A stretch of DNA of 64,000 bases from Neonectria sp. B-13 (lineage: Eukaryota > Ascomycota > Sordariomycetes > Hypocreales > Nectriaceae), in NCBI GenBank assembly GCA_002682825.1, contig NOKP01000028.1:310001-374000 (forward strand), written 5' to 3'. Position 1 is the stretch's first letter. Each line of letters begins with the position of its first letter. The notes under the pieces are model-generated. The model saw only the letters and a list, made by a program, of their open reading frames with translations. It was not told where the DNA came from and did not search any database. Shown here piece after piece: positions 54,880 to 64,000 of the stretch. The translations under genes were made by a program, and so were the position numbers.

Positions 54880-57550
54880 ATGGCGGTGTCAATTGCTCAT
54901 TTGAGTGCAGAGCACCACCACAGCGGCTTCGGCCTCTTCACCAGCACACCTCGACTATCATGGCGGTTCAATTCGACCAATATCAAGGGCTGGAAACAAG
55001 CTTCTTACGACTTGGTCATCACGCGCAATGGAGTGGAGGAAGCCTACCATGTCAACTCTTCCAGTTCGCTTTACAATCCTTGGCCTTCATCGCCTCTATC
55101 TTCTCGAGAGCAAGCCAAGATCGGGGTCAAAGCCACCGGGGTCGATGGATCATCAACAGACTGGACAAATCTGAACATTGAAGTTTCGCTCCTGAATCGC
55201 TCCGACTGGGCTGCAAAACTCGTTGGTGGTCCCTCGCAAGGACCAGAACCCAAGCGACCTATTTTGCTTCGAAAGTCCTTTATTCATTCCCGCTCCGACT
55301 GTGCCCGCCTTTATGCGACTGCCCATGGCGTATACGAGGTTCATATCAACGACCAGCGCGTCAGTGAAGAGCTGCTTGCACCTGGATGGCAATCTTACAA
55401 CCACCGCTTGCATTATCAGACATATGACGTTACGCCCTTACTACGAGAGGGTGAAAATGTCATAGGGGCTCATGTCGCTGAAGGATGGTTTGCCAGCAGG
55501 CTTGGGCGGCCTGGCGTGCCTAATCATTGGGGTGAACAGCTTGGTTTTCTTGCACAACTTGAGGTCGATGGTAAGGTTTGTTGCCTGACTGACTCGAGCT
55601 GGGAATATCTGGATGGACCACTCCTCCGTTCAGAGTTGTACAATGGCGAGGTCTGTGACACTAATCTTATCGATCCTACTTGGTCAACCGTGACGTCAAA
55701 GTCACCAAGCAAAGGCCCAGTTGAGGAGCTGTCATTCCCCAGTGCAGAGCTCGTTTCTCCGGACATGGCTCCCGTCACTCGCATCATGGAACTGAAGCCG
55801 AAAGAAATCAACATCACTCCGAGTGGCAAGAAGATTCTCGATTTCGGTCAGAACTTTGTGGGCTGGCTAAGATTCGAGAGGGACATTCCTGGCAAGCCCG
55901 GCCAAAGCATTCTCATCAGGCATGCGGAGGTGATGGAGAACGGGGAACTAGGTACGAGGCCTCTGCGATCAGCTCAAGCCAGGTATGAGGTCAGACTTGG
56001 AGGACCAACAAAAGGTTGTGAAACGAAATTCACCTTTTACGGTTTCCGGTAAGCATGCATCTAACCATAACCTCCATGAAAGAAGCTCACAAAATAGTTA
56101 TGCCGAGATCAACGGCTACGACGATATTTCACTCGATGATTTCACTGGGATTGTGATAGCATCGAATCTACGTCGAACCGGGACGTTCGAGTCCTCCCAT
56201 GCTATGCTCAACCGATTGCACGAGAACACCATCTGGTCGATGAGGGGCAACTTCATCTCCATCCCAACCGACTGCCCTCAGCGAGATGAGAAACTGGGCT
56301 GGACTGGTGATATTCAAGTCTTTGCCCCCACGGCAAATTTCATTTTCGATACATCTGCCTTTTTGGGGTCATGGCTACGTGATCTTGAAGCAGACCAAAA
56401 AGAAGCTGGTGGGGTGGTTCCAGTGATTATTCCAAATCTTCCTAAACAGCCAGATGCCCGCATGAAGAGGCCGATGGCTGTCTGGGGAGACTGCTCTGTC
56501 ATTACGCCGTGGGACCTCTACACAGCCTTTGGTGATCTCAGGCAGCTTGAGGTACAGTGGGAAAGCATGTGTCTTTGGCTTGATGACGGAATTCCTCGAG
56601 ATGAAAGAGGCTTTTGGTCCACAGCGTCGCCGCAATACGGTGACTGGCTGGATCCTCGAGCACCACCCGACATGCCAGGTAATTGTCCAACCGACAACTT
56701 TCTTGTTGCAAACGCGTACCTCATCTACACAACCAAGCTCGCTGCGAAGATCGGAAAGATCCTGGGGAAGACTCAGAAGAGCGAGCAGTACGCGTCAAGT
56801 GCGGACTCACTGACCAAGCTCTTCCTGGAGGAATACGTAACTCCTAAAGGAAGGATGGCCTGCGACACACAGTCTACTTATGCTCTTGCGCTTAAGTTTG
56901 GTCTCTTGGAGGAGAAACACCTCACAATCGCAAGAGAGCGGCTGGGATATCTCGTCCGCTGGGAGAGATTCAAGATTACCACAGGGTTCACTGGAACACC
57001 CATCATACTTCAGGCGCTATCCGACAATGGTATGCTTAACCTGGCATATAGAATGCTACAGGAGCGAGACTGTCCTAGTTGGCTTTATCCTGTTGGTATG
57101 GGAGCAACCTCAATCTGGGAAAGGTGGAACTCGATGCTCGAAGATGGAGGCATCAATACTGGCCAGATGACATCTTTTAACCACTATGCTCTTGGATCAG
57201 TATGCGCGTTCATGCACAAGACAGTTGGTGGTCTTTCTCCTACTTCTCCCGGCTGGAAAACTGCTCTCGTACGGCCGCAACCCGGTGGAACGATTCGGTT
57301 CGCTAGGACAACATTCGACTCACCTTACGGGTTGTATAAAGTGGACTGGGAAATCCAAAATGGGAAAATGACAACTAAAGTCAGGGTGCCGCCAAATACA
57401 GAGGCTCGTGTCGTTCTGAGAGGCATCGATGAGACGGTTGGAAGTGGGGAGTATCTGTATGTGACTGATTGGCAAGAAGACGCTGACTGGCCACCAAGCC
57501 AAGTCCCGGGGCCACAGAGGAATACTGTAACTAGCTCATTTGTGCCCTGA
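54880..57550 (+). CDS. GH78 alpha-L-rhamnosidase
   Basis: 873 aa in two exons (54880-56048, 56098-57550; 49-bp intron with GTAAGC donor). Removes terminal L-rhamnose from plant glycosides and pectin side chains. Domain order: N-terminal fibronectin-like and beta-sandwich parts (STPRLSWRF, RLYATAHGVYEVHINDQRV, GWQSYNHRLHYQTYDVT), then DFGQNFVGWLRF. The (alpha/alpha)6 catalytic barrel follows with the acidic block PTDCPQRDEKLGWTGD (general acid region) and ATSIWERWNSMLEDG (catalytic Glu in the WE pair), then FNHYALGSV. No signal peptide, so it is probably intracellular and acts on imported rhamnosides, consistent with the divergent transporter. Length is typical. Confidence 0.94.
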
Positions 57551-57950
57551 TGTTAGTTCACAGTCGTATTTGCCTTATGATTGAGACCGCGGCTTGCGTC
57601 TTTAAAACTTGCTAGGATCAACCGACCTAGGCAGCTTCGATGACTGTGTGAGATAGGGACTATCAACCAGAGTTCTTGGTACAGGTGCGGAACCCTCAAA
57701 TAAAGGGTTAAGATAATAAATAGATATTTTATAGCTCTTCAGAATTTGTTGGATTTTGCAATAAGGCTCAGAGTTAAATCTTTGCTTCACGTTGTCACCT
57801 AATCCTGAATAGCAATAGCACATGTGAACACCTTGTATATCTTGCACAAGTTTGCCTTACATACAGAGAATCGTCTGTCGACTCAGTAGCATTTGTTTAT
57901 ATAGCTCGCCCTGCTCAATCATAGGTAACAATGAAGAAGCAACACTAATT
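57551..57950. other. intergenic region
   Basis: 3' flank of the rhamnosidase gene, moderately AT-rich, with no gene seen. Confidence 0.35.
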
Positions 57951-58080
57951 AGTGTGACGGTCAGGTCTAACCTAGGGGTATAGGGTAGGTCCAAGGCGTG
58001 GAGTGTATGGTCAAGTGGATCAGGACGTTGTCGTGGACAATGTAGGTCACAGTCTAGTAACATGCAAAAGGTGGTTTTAT
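57951..58080 (+). repeat. dispersed repeat R, copy C (partial)
   Basis: Starts GTGACGGTCAGGTCTAACC and matches copies A and B through GTGGATCAGGACGTTG and GTAGGTCACAG, then diverges. It lies 46 kb from the other copies and keeps more C and G than either, so it may be closest to the unmutated form. Confidence 0.65.
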
Positions 58081-58141
58081 ACTTAAAACTCTTGATGCAT
58101 TTCGCCCTTATCCTTGTCTCCACCATATCCCTCAGGAAATC

Positions 58142-59386
58142 TTATTCAATAGAGAGATTTTGCAGTAGGCTTCGCAAAACCGACCTGTACAGAGAGAGGA
58201 CAACTTTCTGCTTATCCCACTGGTTCTGATGAAGGAAGTCGTTTTGCTCTACATACTGTAAAGCCCATTCCATACCATGCTTGGCCCAAAAGTCTCTGAT
58301 CATACAGACTCTCCGTTCAACCCCATGCTTAAGGTAAGGCGAGCGCTGAGGATTGGTGTGAGGAAATATGGTCGTCCAAATACGCAGCCATCGCGTTCTC
58401 TCATCCAGATAGAGCCTGTCCTGACGTTTAATCTTTTCTTCTTGATCTTTGCTGATTCCATGTATTGTCCGTTTGTCATGGAACACGCAAGTCATAGTGC
58501 GGATATGGTTGTCACGGTCCATTGCCTTTTCAAATATCTGCCAGCATTTAGGACAGTACGGTGGCTTTGCATGATGTTTTCCAAGATGGCTGATGATCTC
58601 CTCAATGCAGTGGAAATCGCACTGCTGAAGACAGCTTTGGTACTTTTCGGGATCGTGCGCGTAGAAAGGACAGGCGAGGTGGAAGTAACCGTCCACACGG
58701 GAGATGACACCAAGGTTCGAGTTACTCTCATCCCTATCCTTGCAATGCCTCGACCGTGGGCTCTTGGCTCTCTTCCGAGGGGGCAGTCTGTCTTTTGGCG
58801 GCACAGCATATCGTGCTGAGGGCATCCAATCCCGGATCTTGCTCGACGAAAACCCCACCAAGTATAGGATTGCGTTTAGAAACTCGGGACCCAAAAGAGT
58901 TTGATCTTCATCATCGCCGTACTCTTCACCGTTATCATATAGCGACTCGTCGTCGTCGGTGTCGAGATCTGAGTCAGAGTTGGTATCGCTGAACCAGGAG
59001 TCGTCTGATACGGATGCATCTGCATCTTCCAGCGAGAAGCGTGTCCCAAGATCTTGGTAACTTCGTGGAGCCGTCGTGAGCTCTCCGAGACTGTTTGGCT
59101 TGATTCCAGTCGACGCCAAGACGTAAATGTCTTTCTCCGGGGTATTTCGAGTCCAAGATTGGGTGGCGTGTGCCAGCCTAGGTGAGAGTTTCCGTGCAGC
59201 AGCGATCTGTAACTCGCAACTGTTTTCCAACATTGTCAATTCTGGAACATTGCGGCTGCTCTGGGACTCCGAGTCTATGGCGCCGGAGGTAAGGTTCAGT
59301 TTTGACAACTCCAACACCTCAGGTGTCGTGTTTTCTAATAGGGTCATCTTGAATTGATAGGGAGAGAAGACTTGGGAAGATGGCAC
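58142..59386 (-). CDS. fungal C2H2-type zinc-finger protein 1
   Basis: 414 aa, no intron; a Met at 59347 is an alternative start. Middle of the protein: an acidic stretch (DTNSDSDLDTDDDESLYD), then the cysteine/histidine module HLACPFYAHDPEKYQSC, IISHLGKHHAKPPYCPKCWQIFEKAMDRDNHI and TMTC. This is the ACPFYK-type fungal C2H2 module, with atypical spacing. A conserved helical tail follows (RWLRIWTTIFPHTNPQRSPYL, CMIRDFWAKHGMEWAL). Probably nuclear and DNA- or protein-binding; function unknown. The same domain order occurs in the gene at 60913-62307. Confidence 0.8.
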   Translation of the reverse strand: MPSSQVFSPYQFKMTLLENTTPEVLELSKLNLTSGAIDSESQSSRNVPELTMLENSCELQIAAARKLSPRLAHATQSWTRNTPEKDIYVLASTGIKPNSLGELTTAPRSYQDLGTRFSLEDADASVSDDSWFSDTNSDSDLDTDDDESLYDNGEEYGDDEDQTLLGPEFLNAILYLVGFSSSKIRDWMPSARYAVPPKDRLPPRKRAKSPRSRHCKDRDESNSNLGVISRVDGYFHLACPFYAHDPEKYQSCLQQCDFHCIEEIISHLGKHHAKPPYCPKCWQIFEKAMDRDNHIRTMTCVFHDKRTIHGISKDQEEKIKRQDRLYLDERTRWLRIWTTIFPHTNPQRSPYLKHGVERRVCMIRDFWAKHGMEWALQYVEQNDFLHQNQWDKQKVVLSLYRSVLRSLLQNLSIE

Positions 59387-60912
59387 TTGAATACCAGAAA
59401 GATGAACGAACTACTTGAAGCTGCTCGACCATGGCTTTAGATACAGCGGAAATATATATAAATAACGATGCCATGGTGGAAGCCTAGAACATAGACATGA
59501 AGCAAGATGAAGGCTTCATAATACACACTTGCGAGAATTGTGACCACATTTGCCCTGTGCAAGGCTGTAATGCCAGGCATCCCCTACGTTGGCTAAACGG
59601 CGCACACCTGTGCGCATCGCGAGGCGCCGAGAGAGCAATGCCAAATACCGATCCAGTCAATTAGGCGCCGGCATGGCAATGTGTGGTACTTGGTGAGCGA
59701 CTCAAATATAATCATGGGCTGATCAATTATAATTACCGAAAGCTGTAGTGGCACAACCTGGTGGTATGGGCTCTGGTCGACTGGCGCTGTGCCGCATGTG
59801 AATCGGATTGCCACTGTAGTCAAGAAGATCATACGTTCAAGTGATGAAAATGATCCCTGTTTTCCACAAAAGTGGCATGGAGGATTGCATAGCCCGGGCT
59901 GGGCTGGATGGTTAGGTTAACATGGTCACAAAAGCACGCTTTGCTATCTGAGTCATGATAGCGCATTTCATTTCTGCCTACGGACCGGCTGCGACGCCAA
60001 CACATGACGCCCAAAAAGGGGAGCTTACACGGGGGGGCTGAAGCAATTAGGCGCTATAGGCAGTGGCATTCTACCACAGGTTGCCACCCACATCTGTGTA
60101 GAGCAAACGATATGATGTGGCCCAGCTGCAACCACCCATTTCCAGGTGTCCGCTACATGTGACATTGAGCATCCGTCCACATTTGCGGAAGACGGTTTGG
60201 CCCCTTGGATTAATACCAAGGTCCATGGTCAGTATAGGTAGTAAGACGTTTGAATAGGTAGATAGGGGTGGGTGTCGATAGCAGCAACAACAGCATCATC
60301 CATCTTAATCAAATGACGGTTACGTTAGAGGACCGTACTATCGCATGATCCAAGGAAATCTATATCTATTATTTGCCTAAGCCTGACCTTACAGACCTTG
60401 CAGATACCCCATCTCACAACACCAGCTTGATGTAAATTGAGTAAGTGGTGGGTCTATTGCTTCCTTTGAACCTTCTGCACCGCGCTCACCGCCGTTCTTC
60501 CCATTAGATGCAATAGCGCTAATTGCATGTTCGTCTCAAAATATTACGCAAGCACGAAACTAAGGGCAAGTTGGAGTTGTTACTTTAGCAAACGTAGTTG
60601 TATTACCACATGCATTGCATTCTTGTGATTGTACGCAAATGTCTTTCTCGACTATTTTCTTTGTTGGGACAAAATAATGGCTAATGGCCCGTTCATATGA
60701 GCAGAGTCAGAGCAGTGACTGCGTTGTCGAGATCTTAAGCCAAAATAGCCAGAACCAAAAGAATGCCAGGAGCCCACTTAGCAGGATGCACATACCCCCT
60801 TGTTCAATACCATGGACAACTGCACTCATAGAAGAGCCAATAAAGCTTTGTTTAACTCGGATCGACGCCGTTCGATCCGTCCCGAGTTGCTCGTGTGTTA
60901 AAGTGAGGGCTG
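59387..60912. other. intergenic region
   Basis: About 1.5 kb between the two related zinc-finger genes. No gene supported; several short minus-strand frames lack features. Confidence 0.4.
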
Positions 60913-62307
60913 CTAGGTGTTGCTAGTGTAGTTGTCGCTGAATTGAATGGTTTGAGAGTATTGCGGAGTGAAAGAGTGAAATGTTTCAGATTGACACAAC
61001 CCGAAAAGGATTTGACTGTCCATTGTTTCTGGGTTCAGAGTATCCTGATGTAGTTGAGTCAAAGGGTTGGAATTTCGGGTGATCGCAAGACTAGCTTGCC
61101 CATTCGCCTGAGGGAGGTACTGGAAGTTGGGCGGTAGAAAACCCACATTCGCCGTCAAGTCCAAAGGTTGTGTCCACTGAGGTGATTTGTTAAGATGACT
61201 GAAGTATAATGCAGAATCAACAGAGCTGGCATTGTACAACAGTGAAGGCGGAGTAGTTGAAGGCAGAGTAATGGACGGCGGTGAGTTGATAAACCCGGGC
61301 ACAGCCGCTTCATGACAATCTTGGTCATTCACCGGGCTCGACTCGCGACTCGAATCTGGAGTCCCGTGCTCCTCCTGATTGTGAAAATCTTTGAACACGT
61401 AGACCAAGAGTTCGCCAAAGTTCTCGTCACTAGCTAGCGTTTGCTGACTCTGGAAGGCAGGGAGAATGCGCGAACGTTCCTGTGTCCAATGGTCGCGGAT
61501 CAAGCAAACGGTTTCCGCCATCATAGATTTCAGGTAAGGGCTTTCTGGCGGAACAGCTTCAGGAAATAACATGTTCCAAATCTCGTACCATTGCTCATGT
61601 GTGGATAATGCTCGAGGGGCACGATGATCGGACAGCTTTTGCAGAGCCACATCCAATTTCTCCGCCGTTGATGGGGCGCACGGCGCACAGGTTCGGACAT
61701 AGATGTGGTCATCGCGCTGACTTCGCGTGGGAAATGTTTCATGACATGTAGGGCAGTAGAGGCGAGTGTGTTGGCGTTGTATGTGTTGACGTATGTCCCT
61801 GATGCGAGTCAACCTGAGCGTCATGCATTTTATGTGTTGAGCCGGTTGCGATTTATAAAAGTGGCATGCAAAGATGGGCGTTGCGCTGTCTCGACAAGGT
61901 CTGCTTGTCAGAGCATTGCCATCATCCGAGCTGTCGCCTTCATATTCCCGAACACGGTTATGACCCAATCCAATCCGTTTGACTTTGGAGGCCTTGATGA
62001 TGGGCAGATGTCTGGCAATCCTACTCGAGGGACTCAAGTGACAAGGCCGGCATGATCCAGTAGGTGGGAGCGACTGTTTCTGACCACCAAGTGCTGTGTG
62101 TTGATTCGAGGCCGGAGATAGGCCGGGTGCTGCAGACGCATCGAATCCATCGGTGCAGCTCGTAGACTGGCTGGGCTGGACTGGTGTCGGTTGGAGCGGT
62201 GTCTGCGAATGTGTCTGTTGTCGATTCATGGCGTTCGAAGTCCTCGTGTCGGTGGTTGACGAGTTGTTGAATGGGTATGGGGCTGTACGAATCTTCCGAG
62301 GAGGCAT
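60913..62307 (-). CDS. fungal C2H2-type zinc-finger protein 2
   Basis: 464 aa, no intron. A long low-complexity, Ser/Thr/Gln-rich N-terminus leads to the same module as the neighbouring gene: IFACHFYKSQPAQHIKC, RIRDIRQHIQRQHTRLYCPTCHETFPTRSQRDDHI and TCAPC. The helical tail follows (EQWYEIWNMLFPEAVPPESPYL, CLIRDHW). After that comes an extra Ser/Pro/Asn-rich region of about 150 residues (DSSRESSPVNDQ, SITLPSTTPPSLLYN) that looks like an activation domain and is absent from gene 1. Likely a transcription regulator of a poorly described fungal family. Confidence 0.82.
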   Translation of the reverse strand: MPPRKIRTAPYPFNNSSTTDTRTSNAMNRQQTHSQTPLQPTPVQPSQSTSCTDGFDASAAPGLSPASNQHTALGGQKQSLPPTGSCRPCHLSPSSRIARHLPIIKASKVKRIGLGHNRVREYEGDSSDDGNALTSRPCRDSATPIFACHFYKSQPAQHIKCMTLRLTRIRDIRQHIQRQHTRLYCPTCHETFPTRSQRDDHIYVRTCAPCAPSTAEKLDVALQKLSDHRAPRALSTHEQWYEIWNMLFPEAVPPESPYLKSMMAETVCLIRDHWTQERSRILPAFQSQQTLASDENFGELLVYVFKDFHNQEEHGTPDSSRESSPVNDQDCHEAAVPGFINSPPSITLPSTTPPSLLYNASSVDSALYFSHLNKSPQWTQPLDLTANVGFLPPNFQYLPQANGQASLAITRNSNPLTQLHQDTLNPETMDSQILFGLCQSETFHSFTPQYSQTIQFSDNYTSNT

Positions 62308-64000
62308 ATTGATATTCTTTTGCGAATCCGTGTTGGAATGAAAATAAATAAGACTGGCGCGTAGAAAGCAAAGATGGGAAATGATGACTCTCGGGTGTTC
62401 GGTATGGCGGTATGTCCAGTTTAAACGCGGCGTTATCAGATCGGGGACGAATTTAGTAATCTTGGCTAAATCGCTTCGAATAGAAAGAATTCGACGTCAT
62501 CAAACAAGCATGGAAGTGCAAAGGGCATGCCAAAGCAAGAGGGCTTGCCGGCTTCCACAGTTGTGATGCCGATAACAGGGGCCGGCCCGAAGACGCACAG
62601 CTGGATGCATGCGGGCGCGAGGGGCTCCCACAGCTGTGGGAGAGAGCATATCCAACCAAGGTCTGTCAGGCCCCCACCATTTCCGGAGGAACAACATGTG
62701 TTCGGAGTGCAGCCTGCGATTTAATCGACACGATGATTTGCAGCCGCGGCAGCTCTGTAGTGATGGTGGAGATAACAGTCGACAATGGCTCGGCAGCCCG
62801 GGGAACCGGAGAAACACGGAAGACGAAGTGTTGGGCGCGTGGTGTCAATTTGAGGCCGAACGATTGAGAGAGTTTGTACATAAAATGAAGTCGATTCCTC
62901 TGATGGAATCGACATCTTTCATCACCACAGTGTAGCAACAGAAAACCTCCTCGATACAGCCCAGCTCAATCGAGTCGACAAATTCCGAGAACGAGCCCAG
63001 CTATCCCAGGTAAGCCATGGAAGCCCACAAACTCCTCCGCAACCCCTTGGATCTGACCACAGCGAGAAAAAAAAAATGACCTCACTCTTGTACCTTTGGT
63101 CCAAGTTCCCTCATTTGCCGCTTCTCAAAGCCATCGTTCGGTCCTGGTTTGCAAGCGTTGAGCATCAGACTCAAGTGCGGTTGAGGCTGCCGTGGTCCCC
63201 GCCCAAACCCGCAGCCTGGTCACATCACTGAGTGAGTGAAGCCTGAATGCCCAATGCGGAATGCACTTTGTCCAATGCCCAACGCACAGTGCCCAACTCA
63301 CCGGCGGTGTGCTTCCTATCCTGTGGTGGCTGACTTGCAGATTGGATCCCATTTTCCCTACAAGACGCGCGGGGATGATGCCGCCCATGTAGACATGTTT
63401 TTCCTCGAGAAGGGCAGAGGCCTCCAAATGACACCCCCACGTTGTCACGTCGCCGCGTCGCGATGGTTGTCTAGGCATTCTTGCTCATCCAGGACACGCT
63501 GATAGTGTCAGTTACCTGTCAAACATATCTAAGTGACAGTTCTGGACCAAGGGCGAACCGAGGTTGGTCCCATCTTCCCCAAATGTCCCTGACGCTAAAC
63601 CTCGTATTGTTGCTAAGCAAGAATCTGTCCGAAGCCTTGATCTTGTGGTTTAGCAAGCGGTAAGCATTCTCGTGAAACTATGTTCAAGATCTCATTGACA
63701 TCAAGGCTCCATGGGTTTGATGGCTTGTCCTGTCTTTATCGAGAAGCCATCGTGCTGGTATTTCAATGCACCAGGTCTCGTGTGTCTCCCATCCCTCCCG
63801 TCCATTTGTTCTTTTTTTTTTTTCCCTTGGCTTTTCGCGTTTTTTTTCTCTACCTCGTGGGCGTAAATGCTCGTGGTCAATTGGGTGTTCTTGACCAGTT
63901 ACGACGCGCGTCTCGGATGTGCGTCGACAACAACTTGAATCTGCAGCGGGCGGAGTGTTAGCGTTCGCTCTCGTTGGAGAATACTCTCCAACCATAACGA
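62308..64000. other. intergenic region at the right edge
   Basis: No gene supported over 1.7 kb. There is a short GCCCAATGC-type repetition around 63248-63296 and a long T/C-rich tract near 63808-63850. A weak CxxCxxxFxxHDD-like text near 62698 is too short to call. Confidence 0.4.

Noticed and set aside
62609..62935. Short plus-strand zinc-finger-like gene
   Set aside because: Only a weak CxxC...H text, no signal or flanking exons, and it overlaps equally long antisense frames.
1..64000. CRISPR array, rRNA or operon structure
   Set aside because: Eukaryotic intron-rich DNA. No spaced direct-repeat array or rRNA-like sequence was seen.

Overview
The window is nuclear DNA of a filamentous ascomycete, most likely a sordariomycete, although no gene here fixes the genus. 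Genes carry many short introns (about 47-90 bp, mostly GTAAGT-like donors). The families are typical of these fungi: a Zn2Cys6 regulator, a HeLo-NACHT protein, RTA1-like and PTH11/rhodopsin-type membrane proteins, HSPA12-like Hsp70s, GH95 and GH78 glycosidases, and MFS sugar and drug carriers. One very AT-rich block has the mutation pattern of repeat-induced point mutation (RIP). Exon boundaries below were read by eye from splice signals, reading frame and family conservation. For each spliced gene given an exon chain, the exon lengths sum to a multiple of three.

Layout. 0-4 kb: a Zn2Cys6 transcription factor, a peroxisomal enoyl-CoA isomerase ending in HRL with CCTCGG-type motifs upstream, and a broken HotDog thioesterase gene. 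4.1-12.5 kb: an AT-rich island. It holds a complete but RIP-destroyed Ty1/copia element (4944-11251) with two 564-bp LTRs, an ATAAA target duplication, a primer site matching the initiator-tRNA anticodon arm, and all pol domains on the minus strand. Next to it is a 622-bp foldback element with ~220-bp inverted arms, whose loop is a copy of a short dispersed repeat also found at 11.64 and 57.95 kb. 12.7-24 kb: secreted GH95 alpha-L-fucosidase, an RTA1 relic, an SDR and an FAD monooxygenase in tandem, and a BTB protein. 24.8-27.8 kb: a HeLo-NACHT gene interrupted by one in-frame TAG. 29-35.5 kb: a gene graveyard (acyltransferase, rhodopsin-type membrane protein, P450 and amidohydrolase relics) around an intact F-box gene. 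36.5-46 kb: two HSPA12-like Hsp70 genes flank two related small secreted cysteine-rich proteins and a coiled-coil gene that is head-to-head with the second Hsp70. 46.7-57.6 kb: a DHA1-type MFS carrier, secreted aldose 1-epimerase, an ITP/XTP phosphatase, and a divergent sugar transporter / GH78 alpha-L-rhamnosidase pair. 58-62.3 kb: two related fungal C2H2-type regulators.

Together, the intact genes suggest an accessory plant-polysaccharide region: fucosidase, rhamnosidase with a co-regulated transporter, and a mutarotase. It is interspersed with allorecognition-type and stress-type genes and with decayed secondary-metabolism-like genes. The strongest novel candidates are the Hsp70/coiled-coil/secreted-protein locus and the foldback element built around repeat R. 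The best-supported structural result is the copia element with directional LTR divergence.
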